The notes below the pieces were generated by a model. That model searched no databases. It had not been told where the DNA came from and was given only the letters and a program-made list of their open reading frames with translations. The position numbers were made by a program, and so were the translations under genes. From a bacterium (GTDB taxonomy: Bacteria > Patescibacteriota > Minisyncoccia > Phycocordibacterales > UBA12445), in the NCBI GenBank assembly GCA_030648005.1, contig JAUSIP010000009.1:1-55285 (forward strand): a stretch of 55,285 bases of DNA, read 5' to 3'. This document shows, piece by piece, positions 23,466 through 31,770 of the stretch; the first letter of the stretch is position 1; every line of letters starts with the position of its first letter.

Positions 23466-25859
23466 ATGAAAGGTAAAATGGAAAATAAAACTTCAGCATA
23501 CGATCACAAAAAGATCGAGAAGAAATGGCAGAAGAAGTGGGAGGCTGATGGCATATATAAATCCAAAGATAAATCCAAGAAGCCGAAGTATTACTGCTTG
23601 ATAGAATTTCCTTTTCTTTCCGGGGAAGGGCTCCATGTCGGTCATGTTCGTAGCTATACAGCAATGGATATTATCGCGCGCAAACGAAGGATGGAAGGTT
23701 TCAATGTACTCTATCCAATCGGCTATGATGCCTTCGGATTACCGATTGAAAACTTCGCCATTAAAACAGGAAGGCCTCCGGCCTTGATAGTAAAAGATAC
23801 TGCTGCCACCTTTCGACGTCAGCTTAAAGATAATGGATTATCTTTCGATTGGGATAGAGAGGTGAATACATCTGATCCGGAATATTACAAATGGACGCAG
23901 TGGATATTTTTGCAACTTCTAAAGAACGGTCTGGCTTACAAAAAGAAGATGCCTATCAACTGGTGCCTCTCTTGCAAGATCGGATTGGCGAATGAAGAGG
24001 TGATAGATAGCCGATGTGAGAGGTGCGGGAGCGAGACCGATAAAAGAGAGAAGGAGCAGTGGATGCTCGCTATCACTAAGTATGCTGATCGGCTTGATAA
24101 GGATTTAGACTTGATGGATTATCTCCCGAAGATAAAAACACAGCAGAGGAATTGGATAGGCAAGAGTGAAGGGGCTGAAATAGTTTTTAATATTAAAGGT
24201 TCAGATGAGAGTATAAAAGTATTCACAACAAGACCGGATACTATCTTTGGTGCAACCTATTTGGTGTTAGCGCCGGACCACCCCCTTATCAGGGAATTTT
24301 TAATTTCTAATTTTCAATTTTCAAATAAATCAGAAGTAGAGAAATATGCAATAGAGGCGAAGAAGAGAACAGAGATAGAGCGTACCGCAGAGGGCAAGGA
24401 GAAAACCGGAGTGGAGTTGGAGGGCGTTAAGGCGATAAACCCGGCGAATCAGAAAGAGATCCCGATATACGTCGCCGACTATGTGCTCGCCCACTACGGC
24501 ACGGGCGCTATTATGGCTGTACCTGCTCATGACGAGCGGGATTTTGAGTTTGCTAATAAATATAATTTACCGAATATTGAGGTTGTTAAGGAGGGTAAGA
24601 TGATAGCTTCGGGGAAGTTTGACGGTCTAACTTCAGAAGAAGCAAAGAGTAAGATCACTGAATTTGTCGGGGGTCAGATGAAGACCACCTTCAAACTCCG
24701 GGATTGGGTTTTCTCACGGCAGAGGTACTGGGGTGAGCCGATACCGGTGATTCTTTGTGATACCTGCGGGATAGTGCCACTTGCCGAGAAAGATCTGCCA
24801 CTTAAGTTGCCTAAGGTGGAGAATTACAAACCGACAGAGACAGGCGAGTCTCCGCTTGCAGCTGTGACAAAATGGGTCAATGTGAAGTGTCCTACCTGCA
24901 AGGGTTCTGCAAAGAGAGAAACAGATACAATGCCGAACTGGGCCGGTTCAAGCTGGTACTTCCTCCGTTATATTGATCCGAAGAATAAGAAGGCTTTTGC
25001 AGATAAGAACAAATTGGAATATTGGACGCCTGTCGACTGGTACAATGGCGGTATGGAGCACACAACGCTCCACTTACTCTACTCAAGATTCTGGCACAAG
25101 TTCCTTTACGACATTGGCGCAGTCCCAACAGTAGAGCCGTATCAGAAGAGGACTTCGCACGGGCTTATCTTGGCAGATGGCGGAGAGAAAATGTCCAAAT
25201 CTAAAGGTAATGTCATAAATCCGGATTCTATAGTGAGTACACTCGGCGCAGATACCTTGCGAGTTTATGAAATGTTTATGGGCCCCTTCAGTGAGGCGAT
25301 AGCTTGGAACCCAGACGGGGTCGTTGGCTCGAGAAGATTTCTGGAGCGTGTTTGGCGCGCGTTCAGCAAGGTCTCTGCAGATAAAAAATTAGAAAACGAA
25401 GATATTTCTATTCTCCTCAATCAGACAATCAAGAAAGTTGGTGAGGATATAGAGGAGATGAAATTCAACACGGCTATTAGTGCGCTGATGATCTTACTTA
25501 ATGAGTTTGAGAAGCATGAGGTTATACCAAAGAGTTACTACGAAATCTATTTAATTTTGCTCGCACCCTTCGCTCCGCATATTGCCGAAGAATTATGGAT
25601 AATGTTAGGAAATAAAAAATCCATCCATCTTTCATTGTGGCCGAAATACAAATTAGAACACAAGAAAGATGGTAAAATAAAAATTGTAATTCAGATTAAC
25701 AGCAAGCTTCGAGACTTTGTAGAGGTTATGGCTGGCATGGAGGACGAAGCTCTAAAAACCATTGTGTTAGAAAGGCCAATTGTGAAGAAGTGGTTGGCCG
25801 GACAGCCAGTTGAAAAGATGTTTATTGTTAAAGATAAGCTAGTGAATATCGTCTCTTGA
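23466..25859 (+). CDS. leuS: Leucyl-tRNA synthetase
   Basis: 797 residues. The class I signature is at GEGLHVGHVRSY (HVGH, residues 57-60) and KMSKS at about 575 (GGEKMSKSKGNVINP). The editing domain is present (TRPDTIFGATYLVLAPDHPL, GTGAIMAVPAHDERDFEF), as are two zinc-type cysteine pairs (CLSCKIG ... CERCGS, and CDTCG ... CPTCKGS). Start at 23466 or at ATG 23478 (MENKTSAYDHKKIEKKWQKKW). It charges tRNA-Leu. Shorter than E. coli LeuS (860 aa) but complete. Confidence 0.96.
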   Translation: MKGKMENKTSAYDHKKIEKKWQKKWEADGIYKSKDKSKKPKYYCLIEFPFLSGEGLHVGHVRSYTAMDIIARKRRMEGFNVLYPIGYDAFGLPIENFAIKTGRPPALIVKDTAATFRRQLKDNGLSFDWDREVNTSDPEYYKWTQWIFLQLLKNGLAYKKKMPINWCLSCKIGLANEEVIDSRCERCGSETDKREKEQWMLAITKYADRLDKDLDLMDYLPKIKTQQRNWIGKSEGAEIVFNIKGSDESIKVFTTRPDTIFGATYLVLAPDHPLIREFLISNFQFSNKSEVEKYAIEAKKRTEIERTAEGKEKTGVELEGVKAINPANQKEIPIYVADYVLAHYGTGAIMAVPAHDERDFEFANKYNLPNIEVVKEGKMIASGKFDGLTSEEAKSKITEFVGGQMKTTFKLRDWVFSRQRYWGEPIPVILCDTCGIVPLAEKDLPLKLPKVENYKPTETGESPLAAVTKWVNVKCPTCKGSAKRETDTMPNWAGSSWYFLRYIDPKNKKAFADKNKLEYWTPVDWYNGGMEHTTLHLLYSRFWHKFLYDIGAVPTVEPYQKRTSHGLILADGGEKMSKSKGNVINPDSIVSTLGADTLRVYEMFMGPFSEAIAWNPDGVVGSRRFLERVWRAFSKVSADKKLENEDISILLNQTIKKVGEDIEEMKFNTAISALMILLNEFEKHEVIPKSYYEIYLILLAPFAPHIAEELWIMLGNKKSIHLSLWPKYKLEHKKDGKIKIVIQINSKLRDFVEVMAGMEDEALKTIVLERPIVKKWLAGQPVEKMFIVKDKLVNIVS

Positions 25860-25868
25860 CAACCTGTA

Positions 25869-25897
25869 TTGACTTTAAAACATTAAAATGTTAGAAC
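25869..25897 (+). promoter_or_regulatory. Promoter with start codon 6 bases after the -10
   Basis: TTGACT at 25869-25874, 17-base spacer, TAGAAC at 25892-25897, six bases, ATG at 25904. Predicted leaderless mRNA. Confidence 0.6.
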
Positions 25898-25903
25898 ATA
25901 TGT

Positions 25904-26941
25904 ATGGCAAAAACAAATAAACTATCATTTAGTCCGCAGAAGGTTACGAAGAGCTTCTTGGCTGTATTGCCCGAGAGATCTAAGAGTGTTCTGAAGAAGC
26001 GTTTCGGTCTTGATGAGGATGTGCCGAAGATGACCTTGGAGGCTATCGGCAAGAGCTATAAAATCACAAGAGAGCGAGTCAGACAGATAGAGAATTCCGC
26101 CCTTTCCGCCATCAGGAAGTCTCCGGTTTACGGCCACTACAAAGCCGTCTTCGATGAACTTAAGAATCTTATGCATGAATTTGGCGCCATAGTTCATGAG
26201 CAGGATTTCTTGGAGCACATTTCTAAAGACAAGCATTTTCAAAATCATGTAAATTTCTTTTTAGTACTAGGTGAGGAGTTTGAGAGGCTGAAGGAGGATG
26301 ACGAATTCAAACACCGATGGACGATCGATTCAGAAATGAGCAAGAAGGTTGAGGAGTCTCTCAAATCTTTGTATAAGAGTTTATCCGAGGAGGACCTGAT
26401 CTCTGAGAGCGAGATGATTATAAAACTTTTCGATCATCTCAAACATATTAGCAAGGAGGCGCGAGACGAGGAGTTGGCGCGCCGATGGCTGTCACTCTCT
26501 AAGAATATCGACAAGAATTCTCTCGGTGAGTGGGGTATTGCACACTCTCCGAACATCAAGACACGAGGCATCCGAGATTTGGCATACTTAATACTCCGAC
26601 GCCACGGTTCTCCTATGCACTTCGAAGAGGTCGCTAAGGCTATACAGAAGGTGTTCGGCAAGGAGGCTAATGTTGCCACTTGTCACAATGAACTTATAAA
26701 AGATAAAAGGTTTGTTCTCGTTGGCCGAGGCTTGTACGCTCTTTCTAAGTGGGGCTATGAGCGAGGCAATGTTCGAGACATCATCCGTATTATAATCGGC
26801 AAGGACGGCCCGCAGACTAAGGAAGATATACTCAAGAAGGTTCTCCGTGAGCGATATGTAAAAGAAAATACTGTTCTCGTGAATCTCCAGAACAGCCGAT
26901 ATTTCAAGAAGGACAAAGACGGAAAGTATTCCATCGCGTAA
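25904..26941 (+). CDS. Sigma-70 region 4 / HARE-HTH regulator
   Basis: 345 residues. Residues about 15-75 read like sigma region 4: LPERSKSVLKKRFGL followed by LEAIGKSYKITRERVRQIEN, the -35-binding helix-turn-helix. No region 2 is present, so it is not a full sigma factor. A helical middle (about 80-220) leads to a HARE-type winged helix (LILRRHGSPMHFEEVAKAI ... GRGLYALSKWG) like that of the RNA polymerase delta subunit, with a third helical domain at the C-terminus (GPQTKEDILKKVLRERY). It probably modulates transcription initiation. Single-gene unit upstream of a membrane protein-mltG pair. Confidence 0.8.
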   Translation: MAKTNKLSFSPQKVTKSFLAVLPERSKSVLKKRFGLDEDVPKMTLEAIGKSYKITRERVRQIENSALSAIRKSPVYGHYKAVFDELKNLMHEFGAIVHEQDFLEHISKDKHFQNHVNFFLVLGEEFERLKEDDEFKHRWTIDSEMSKKVEESLKSLYKSLSEEDLISESEMIIKLFDHLKHISKEARDEELARRWLSLSKNIDKNSLGEWGIAHSPNIKTRGIRDLAYLILRRHGSPMHFEEVAKAIQKVFGKEANVATCHNELIKDKRFVLVGRGLYALSKWGYERGNVRDIIRIIIGKDGPQTKEDILKKVLRERYVKENTVLVNLQNSRYFKKDKDGKYSIA

Positions 26942-26947
26942 GACACA

Positions 26948-26975
26948 TTGATAAAACAGACCGGGGCTGTATAAT
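26948..26975 (+). promoter_or_regulatory. Promoter with start codon 6 bases after the -10
   Basis: TTGATA at 26948-26953, 16-base spacer, TATAAT at 26970-26975, six bases (AAGATA), ATG at 26982. Confidence 0.7.
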
Positions 26976-26981
26976 AAGATA

Positions 26982-28217
26982 ATGCTTGAGTTCATACAGT
27001 ATCAACTTTTTGGTTTTTTGAGTACTGGTTTTGGTGGCATCCTCGAAGGTCTTTCGAGTGTATATCCGCTGATCATACTGGTTGGAGTTGCTGCTTTTGC
27101 TTGGCGAGCATGGAAGCGCTACATAAAGGCGGACTTTATCTCTAAGATGCAGTGGGTTGTACTCGAGATTAAACTTCCTAAGGAGACTTTCAAATCTCCA
27201 AAAGCGATGGAGATAGTACTTGGTGCTTTCTATAATTCTCCGGGTGTGAATGTCTATGATGAGAATTATACCGGCAAGATTCGTCCATGGTCGTCACTTG
27301 AGATAGTCTCAATCAACGGCAGCGTGCATTTTCTCATGCGAATTCTAACGAGCGACAGAGTTACAGTTGAAGCGCATATATATTCCCAATATCCGACAGC
27401 CGAGATCCATGAAATGGCGGATTATGTGTACAACGTGCCTTTCTTGGCACCAGATTCTAAGTGGCAGATGTTCGGCACCGAGATCAAGTTGACTAAGGAG
27501 GACGCTTATCCGATTAAGACATATGTTGATTTTGGATTGGATAAAGATCCTAAAGAGGAGTTCAAGGTTGATCCTATTACTGCGACACTTGAGTTCATGG
27601 GCTCGATTGGTCAGGGTGAGCAGGTTTGGATGCAGATCAATATCATCGCTGCGCAGAAGAGATTCCACAAGCCCGGAACTTGGTTTCAGTACCAGGACTG
27701 GCAGGCGGATTCAAGGGTGATCCTGGATAAATTACTAAAGAGAGACAAACTTAAAGAGAGCGCCGTCTTTTCTAATGAGATACTGCTTTCTCCTGGTGAG
27801 AGAGGTGTGGTGGAGGCTATTGAAAGACAAGTCTCAAAGCTTGGATTTGACTGTGGCATTAGAATGATGTATCTGGCGGACGAGGGCAAATTCAAGCCGG
27901 CTAATATTGGCGGATTGATGTCTTGTTTGAAGCAGTACAACTCATTAAATCTCAATGGTTTTAAGCCATCCGGAGTTACTAAATTCAACCCCTGGGAGGA
28001 TCCGTTTGGGAAGAGAATTATCGCATACAAAAAATATCTGTTTGAAGCATATTGCAAGCGTGGTTGGTTTTATCCACCATACGATAGAGTGCCTTTTGTT
28101 CTGAATACCGAAGAGTTGGCGACCATCTACCACTTCCCTGGTGCTGTGGCTGCAACTCCGACCTTCGGCCGAAGCGAGTCGAAGCGCGGGGAGGCGCCTG
28201 TTAATCTGCCGATATAA
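26982..28217 (+). CDS. Membrane-anchored protein, possible secretion-system partner (411 aa)
   Basis: One N-terminal membrane helix (VYPLIILVGVAAFAWRAW), then a large soluble part. The C-terminus contains FVLNTEELATIYHFPG and ends in a SKRGEAPVNLPI-type motif. I recall that CPR genomes carry this LNTEELATxxHxPG ... APxNLP arrangement in proteins found beside conjugation-type (VirD4/TraG-like) ATPases, but no such ATPase is in this window, so the link is weak. The stop TAA is directly followed by the mltG ATG, so the two are co-translated. Confidence 0.6.
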   Translation: MLEFIQYQLFGFLSTGFGGILEGLSSVYPLIILVGVAAFAWRAWKRYIKADFISKMQWVVLEIKLPKETFKSPKAMEIVLGAFYNSPGVNVYDENYTGKIRPWSSLEIVSINGSVHFLMRILTSDRVTVEAHIYSQYPTAEIHEMADYVYNVPFLAPDSKWQMFGTEIKLTKEDAYPIKTYVDFGLDKDPKEEFKVDPITATLEFMGSIGQGEQVWMQINIIAAQKRFHKPGTWFQYQDWQADSRVILDKLLKRDKLKESAVFSNEILLSPGERGVVEAIERQVSKLGFDCGIRMMYLADEGKFKPANIGGLMSCLKQYNSLNLNGFKPSGVTKFNPWEDPFGKRIIAYKKYLFEAYCKRGWFYPPYDRVPFVLNTEELATIYHFPGAVAATPTFGRSESKRGEAPVNLPI

Positions 28218-29210
28218 ATGGAAGACAGATATGTCAGTTGGTATGATCTAGTTATTCTTTTCATCCGGCCTATTCTTGCCTCTGTTTTTATAATAGGTAT
28301 CATTTTTATTTCTATATTTTATCGGCTCACTATTTCATCCCCGTCAGATTTTCCGATTGGTAAATATATAGAGATTAAGAAGGGGGTTTCTATCGAAGAT
28401 GGCGCGCAGTTTCTTAAAGATAAAAATATCATCCAGTCTACGAGTATGTTCAGGCTCTTCATCTCGTTGTTTGGCGAGACGGGCAATATTATAGCCGGGG
28501 AGTATCGCTTCGATAAGCCAGAGAATCTTTATGTTGTCGTAAGGAATATCACCGATACCGAATACAAGGGCAGGGCGCTTCGGATAACGATACCAGAAGG
28601 TTTTACCAATAAAGATATTGCGGAACTTATCGAAGGTAAGTTGCCGAATTTCAATATGGCGAATTTTTTAAAAACCGCTTTGCCTCTTGAGGGATCTCTT
28701 TTTCCAGATACATATATTTTCCCTATCACCCATGACGAGAAGAACGTAATAACGAGGATGAATGACAACTTCAATACGAAGATCCAAGATATAAAACCGG
28801 AGATCATAGCATCGAAATATACGCGAAACCAGATTATCATAATGGCTTCGATCCTAGAGAAAGAGGCGAGAACGATGGAGACCAGAAGGACAATCGCCGG
28901 CATACTTTGGAAGCGACTTGAGAAGGGGATGCTTCTACAGGTGGACGCATCATTTTTGTATCTTCTCAATAAGCAGAGCTCAGAGCTGACGGGGGCTGAT
29001 TTAAATATGGACTCCCTATACAACACTTATAAGTATAAAGGACTGCCTCCGGGTGCTATCTCCAATCCCGGTATAGACTCCATCATAGCCGCTCTCCGGC
29101 CGATACAATCCCCTTATTTCTTCTACCTTTCTGATAAAGACGGCGACATGCACTATGCGGTGGATTTCGAACAACATAAGAAGAATAAGGCTATTTATCT
29201 GAACCATTGA
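28218..29210 (+). CDS. mltG: Endolytic murein transglycosylase MltG (YceG-like)
   Basis: 330 residues. One N-terminal membrane helix (IRPILASVFIIGIIFISIFY), a LysM-like region (IEIKKGVSIEDGAQFLKDKNII), and the YceG catalytic domain with PLEGSLFPDTYIF, IMASILEKEARTMETRRTIAGI (catalytic Glu in ILEKEA) and LPPGAISNPGIDSIIAAL. It cuts nascent glycan strands at the membrane and sets glycan length. It starts immediately after the upstream stop codon. Confidence 0.93.
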   Translation: MEDRYVSWYDLVILFIRPILASVFIIGIIFISIFYRLTISSPSDFPIGKYIEIKKGVSIEDGAQFLKDKNIIQSTSMFRLFISLFGETGNIIAGEYRFDKPENLYVVVRNITDTEYKGRALRITIPEGFTNKDIAELIEGKLPNFNMANFLKTALPLEGSLFPDTYIFPITHDEKNVITRMNDNFNTKIQDIKPEIIASKYTRNQIIIMASILEKEARTMETRRTIAGILWKRLEKGMLLQVDASFLYLLNKQSSELTGADLNMDSLYNTYKYKGLPPGAISNPGIDSIIAALRPIQSPYFFYLSDKDGDMHYAVDFEQHKKNKAIYLNH

Positions 29211-29234
29211 CAAATAAGCTAGATAGTGTATACT
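29207..29234 (+). promoter_or_regulatory. Strong promoter of the small-peptide operon
   Basis: TTGACA at 29207-29212, overlapping the mltG stop, 16-base spacer, TATACT at 29229-29234. The leader (about 65 bases) contains the hairpin GCCCC TCAATATAGCT CGGGGC (29271-29292), then GGGAG before ATG. Confidence 0.75.
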
Positions 29235-29305
29235 ATACATAGAAGTTAGAACAAGGGTGTTCGTTGAAAAGCCCCTCAATATAGCTCGGGGCAGGGAGAA
29301 ACAAG

Positions 29306-29434
29306 ATGAACAAGTACCTGATGGGTCTGTCTTGTGTCGCTGGTGTCGCCATGTTGGTGGTCATCGTCGCGATGAATCCGATCGGTTTCCTTTGTCTTGG
29401 AATGGTCCCGGTTCTTGTCAGCGTTGCCGGCTGA
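29306..29434 (+). CDS. Tiny membrane peptide 1 (42 aa)
   Basis: Too short for the ORF track in this frame. MNKYLMGLSCVAGVAMLVVIVAMNPIGFLCLGMVPVLVSVAG has two hydrophobic stretches around a central NPIG turn, so it may form a membrane hairpin. Start supported by AGGGAGAAACAAG. It is the first gene of a three-gene unit with its own promoter and terminator. Third codon positions favour C/G. The track ORF at 29257-29544 is a mixed frame covering parts of this gene and the next. Function unknown. Confidence 0.6.
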   Translation: MNKYLMGLSCVAGVAMLVVIVAMNPIGFLCLGMVPVLVSVAG

Positions 29435-29448
29435 AAAGAAGGAATAGA

Positions 29449-29544
29449 GTGACCAATGAAGAAGTACTTGGTCTTATTGTGATCATCGTCTGGTTAGCCG
29501 TGGTCGCTTACTGCAACAAGGACACTTTCACTCGTCCGGAGTGA
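29449..29544 (+). CDS. Tiny membrane peptide 2 (31 aa, GTG start)
   Basis: MTNEEVLGLIVIIVWLAVVAYCNKDTFTRPE: one membrane helix with an acidic N-terminal side and a charged C-terminal tail. AAGGAA lies 5-6 bases before the GTG. The nearby ATG at 29456 gives only eight codons. Second gene of the unit. Confidence 0.6.
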   Translation: MTNEEVLGLIVIIVWLAVVAYCNKDTFTRPE

Positions 29545-29557
29545 AAAGGAGAACAAA

Positions 29558-29653
29558 ATGGTACTCTGGGAAGACTTTGGTGTTGCCTGCGGGATTATCG
29601 TTCTGCTCCTGATTCTCCGCCGATTCGGCAACAACGACATCAAGTTCAACTAG
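29558..29653 (+). CDS. Tiny membrane peptide 3 (31 aa)
   Basis: MVLWEDFGVACGIIVLLLILRRFGNNDIKFN: one helix, then basic and polar residues. AAAGGAG lies 7 bases before ATG. Third gene of the unit, ending 23 bases before a strong terminator. Confidence 0.6.
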   Translation: MVLWEDFGVACGIIVLLLILRRFGNNDIKFN

Positions 29654-29676
29654 TAGTATAAGAGAACGAGAGATGT

Positions 29677-29704
29677 TCCCCCAGCATGGCTGGGGGATTT
29701 TTTT
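29677..29704 (+). terminator. Rho-independent terminator
   Basis: TCCCCCAGC ATG GCTGGGGGA (perfect 9-bp stem) followed by TTTTTTT. It separates the small-peptide unit from the ATP synthase operon. Confidence 0.92.
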
Positions 29705-29708
29705 GTGC

Positions 29709-29737
29709 TTGAATTTTTTATCATTTACCTATATATT
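29709..29737 (+). promoter_or_regulatory. Promoter of the ATP synthase operon
   Basis: TTGAAT at 29709-29714, 17-base spacer, TATATT at 29732-29737, nine bases, ATG at 29747. The leader would be about two to three bases. Confidence 0.6.
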
Positions 29738-29746
29738 AATATTCCA

Positions 29747-30499
29747 ATGGGTGAGATTTCCATACAAGCCGAGAAGATATTTTCTATAGGCTCTTTCCCT
29801 GTGACCAACTCACTGATCATGGCGGTGATAGTGCTGGTTTCGCTCGGTTTAGTTTCGGCTATTGTCGGCAGGAATTACACAACTATTCCAGGTAAGCTTC
29901 AGTCTGTGGCCGAGGTGGTACTGGAAGGGATTATGGATTTCATGGATTCGATTCTGGGCAGAAGAAAAACAACAGAACAGTATCTTCCTATTGTTGGGAC
30001 GATATTTTTTTTCGTCCTTTTTTCTAATTGGTCAGGACTTGTGCCTGGTTTGAGTGCCGTTGGTATCTATGAAATATCACACAACACACACGAAGAGGTA
30101 CTTGTGCCGATACTTCGTGCGCCATCTAGTGATTTGAACTTCACTCTGGCGTTGGGGATCATCGCTATACTTTCGGTTAACGTCCTGGGTGTCGCCGCGA
30201 TCGGCCTGAAGAATCACATGGGCAAGTTTTTTAACTTCAGCTCGCCAGTGATGTTCTTCGTCGGGATCTTGGAGTTTGTGTCGGAATTCGTGAAGATGAT
30301 CTCGCTTGCCTTCCGTCTTTTTGGTAACGTTTTCGCTGGCGAAGTGTTGCTTATGGTCATCGGCATGCTGGCGCCGTACATCTTGCCGATGCCGTTCGTC
30401 TTGATGGAGGTGTTCGTGGGGTTCATCCAGGCCTTGATTTTTTCTGTTTTAACGCTAGTATTCATCAACATGGCAGTCGAGCATCACGAGGCGCATTAG
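29747..30499 (+). CDS. atpB: ATP synthase F0 subunit a
   Basis: I start at ATG 29747 (MGEISIQAEKIFSIG), 14 codons inside the track ORF, because the earlier codons hold the promoter. About 250 residues with several membrane helices. The essential arginine is in MISLAFRLFGNVFAGEVLL, and the conserved VFVGFIQALIFSVLTLVFI helix follows. It forms the ion half-channels beside the c-ring. First gene of the order a-c-b-delta-alpha-gamma-beta-epsilon. Confidence 0.95.
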   Translation: MGEISIQAEKIFSIGSFPVTNSLIMAVIVLVSLGLVSAIVGRNYTTIPGKLQSVAEVVLEGIMDFMDSILGRRKTTEQYLPIVGTIFFFVLFSNWSGLVPGLSAVGIYEISHNTHEEVLVPILRAPSSDLNFTLALGIIAILSVNVLGVAAIGLKNHMGKFFNFSSPVMFFVGILEFVSEFVKMISLAFRLFGNVFAGEVLLMVIGMLAPYILPMPFVLMEVFVGFIQALIFSVLTLVFINMAVEHHEAH

Positions 30500-30544
30500 G
30501 TTTAATTGGTTATCAGGAATTATTAATATTAATAAAGTAAAAAT

Positions 30545-30772
30545 ATGTCACCAGAAATAATGAAGATAGTTGCGATCGCGTTCATCATGGGATTCGGTAC
30601 CATAGCCCCAGCTATTGCTATTTGTATCATTGGTTCACGTTCAGCAGAAGCTATCGGCAGGAATCCTGAGGCTGCTTCTAAGATCCAGACAGCTATGATT
30701 CTCGCACTGGCTTTTGCTGAAGCTATCGCTATCTACGGCCTAGTCGTATCTTTGATTATTAAGTTCGTATAA
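30545..30772 (+). CDS. atpE: ATP synthase F0 subunit c
   Basis: 75 residues, two helices. The loop AIGRNPEAASKIQ is typical, and the ion-carrying Glu is in ILALAFAEAIAIYGLV. The residues after Glu (Ala-Ile-Ala) are not the Ser-Thr pattern of sodium rings, so protons are the likely ion. The first helix (GFGTIAPAIAICIIG) has largely replaced the classical GxGxGxG packing motif by alanines and has a proline. Confidence 0.93.
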   Translation: MSPEIMKIVAIAFIMGFGTIAPAIAICIIGSRSAEAIGRNPEAASKIQTAMILALAFAEAIAIYGLVVSLIIKFV

Positions 30773-30776
30773 GAAA

Positions 30777-31283
30777 GTGGAAGAACTCTTTGCTCATTTG
30801 GGAATAAACTGGAAACTGCTCATAGCCCAGGGAGTGAACTTTTTTGCTTTGGTTCTTCTTCTAAACTATTTCTTGTACAAGCCGCTGGTTAAGCTTATGA
30901 ATGATAGGCGGGCTAGGATTGAGGAGGGTTTGAAGAATGCCGATGATGCGAAGAAGAGGTTGGCGGAGATAGATGACCTTCGTCAGGCGGAGGTTATGAA
31001 AGGCGAAAAAGCTGCTCTAGTAATAATTGAAGATGCTAATAAGTCCGGTCAGGCTCATAAGGATAAGATAAAGAAAGAAGCAGAAGCAGAGGCAGAGGCT
31101 ATGAAGAAGAAGACCGAAGAGCTTGGTCGGCGTCTGATACAACGTGAGATGGAGAATTTGGAGAAGAATTCTAAAGAGCTCATTGAGAAAGCCATCTTTG
31201 AATCCGTGGGTCTTCATCCAACGGAGATCGATCATAAGTTGGTTTCTGATGCTGTCGGTGCGATAAAGAGATTAAGATCATGA
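30777..31283 (+). CDS. atpF: ATP synthase F0 subunit b
   Basis: 168 residues, GTG start 4 bases after atpE. N-terminal membrane helix (LIAQGVNFFALVLLLNYFLY), then a long charged coiled coil (MNDRRARIEEGLKNADDAKKRL ...). It is the peripheral stalk. It overlaps atpH by 4 bases (ATGA). Confidence 0.92.
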   Translation: MEELFAHLGINWKLLIAQGVNFFALVLLLNYFLYKPLVKLMNDRRARIEEGLKNADDAKKRLAEIDDLRQAEVMKGEKAALVIIEDANKSGQAHKDKIKKEAEAEAEAMKKKTEELGRRLIQREMENLEKNSKELIEKAIFESVGLHPTEIDHKLVSDAVGAIKRLRS

Positions 31284-31663
31284 GATATAGTCCCGCACTT
31301 TACGCCAAGTCGTTATTTGAAGTTTTAGACGGGGCCAAGTCTGATGAGTATGATTTGATATTGCAAAATTTTAAGCAGACCATAGAGAAGTATGGTGATC
31401 TATCTCGGATTAATTCAATAATAGAATTTTTTGAGGGTCTTGTTGTGACAAGTAGTGGTGGCAGAATGATAGAGATAGAGACGGCGAGGGAGATCCCAGA
31501 TGCAGAACAGTCACAGCTGGCAAAGTTGTTCAAGCAGGGAGATATTATAAAGAAGTCCATAGACCCGAGTTTGGTTGCTGGGGTCAGAGTGGAGATTGAT
31601 GGCGAAGTAGAGCTTGATTACAGTTTAGCCAGGAAATTTAGAAATATGTTTGCCGTAAAATAA
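31280..31663 (+). CDS. atpH: ATP synthase F1 subunit delta, short form
   Basis: 127 residues against about 180 in most bacteria. It starts RYSPALYAKSLFEVLDGA, a normal delta N-terminus, and ends with the conserved DPSLVAGVRVEIDGEVELDYSL block; the middle is shortened. It joins the peripheral stalk to the top of F1. Family A hairpin follows directly after the stop. Confidence 0.85.
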   Translation: MRYSPALYAKSLFEVLDGAKSDEYDLILQNFKQTIEKYGDLSRINSIIEFFEGLVVTSSGGRMIEIETAREIPDAEQSQLAKLFKQGDIIKKSIDPSLVAGVRVEIDGEVELDYSLARKFRNMFAVK

Positions 31664-31666
31664 TGA

Positions 31667-31758
31667 TTAAAAATTTGAAAATAAATAATGAAGCGTTAGC
31701 GATACCTTCTAGCGAAGCGGGTGGAGCGGTGCTTTATTGTTTATTCTTGAATTTTTAA
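31667..31758. repeat. Palindromic repeat family A, copy 1 (reverse orientation)
   Basis: Arms TTAAAAATTTGAAAATAAATAATGAAGC and GCTTTATTGTTTATTCTTGAATTTTTAA. All mismatches between the arms are G-T/T-G pairs, so they remain paired in plus-strand RNA. The loop is the reverse complement of the core CACCCCGCTTCGCTAGAAGG..TCG shared with copies at 41666, 43270 and 54772. It sits between atpH and atpA. Confidence 0.75.
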
Positions 31759-31770
31759 ATCGAAATAAAT

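Noticed and set aside
29257-29544. 95-aa track ORF over the small-peptide operon
   Set aside because: It begins inside the leader hairpin and runs through peptide 1 in the wrong frame; only its last 31 codons are a real gene (GTG at 29449).
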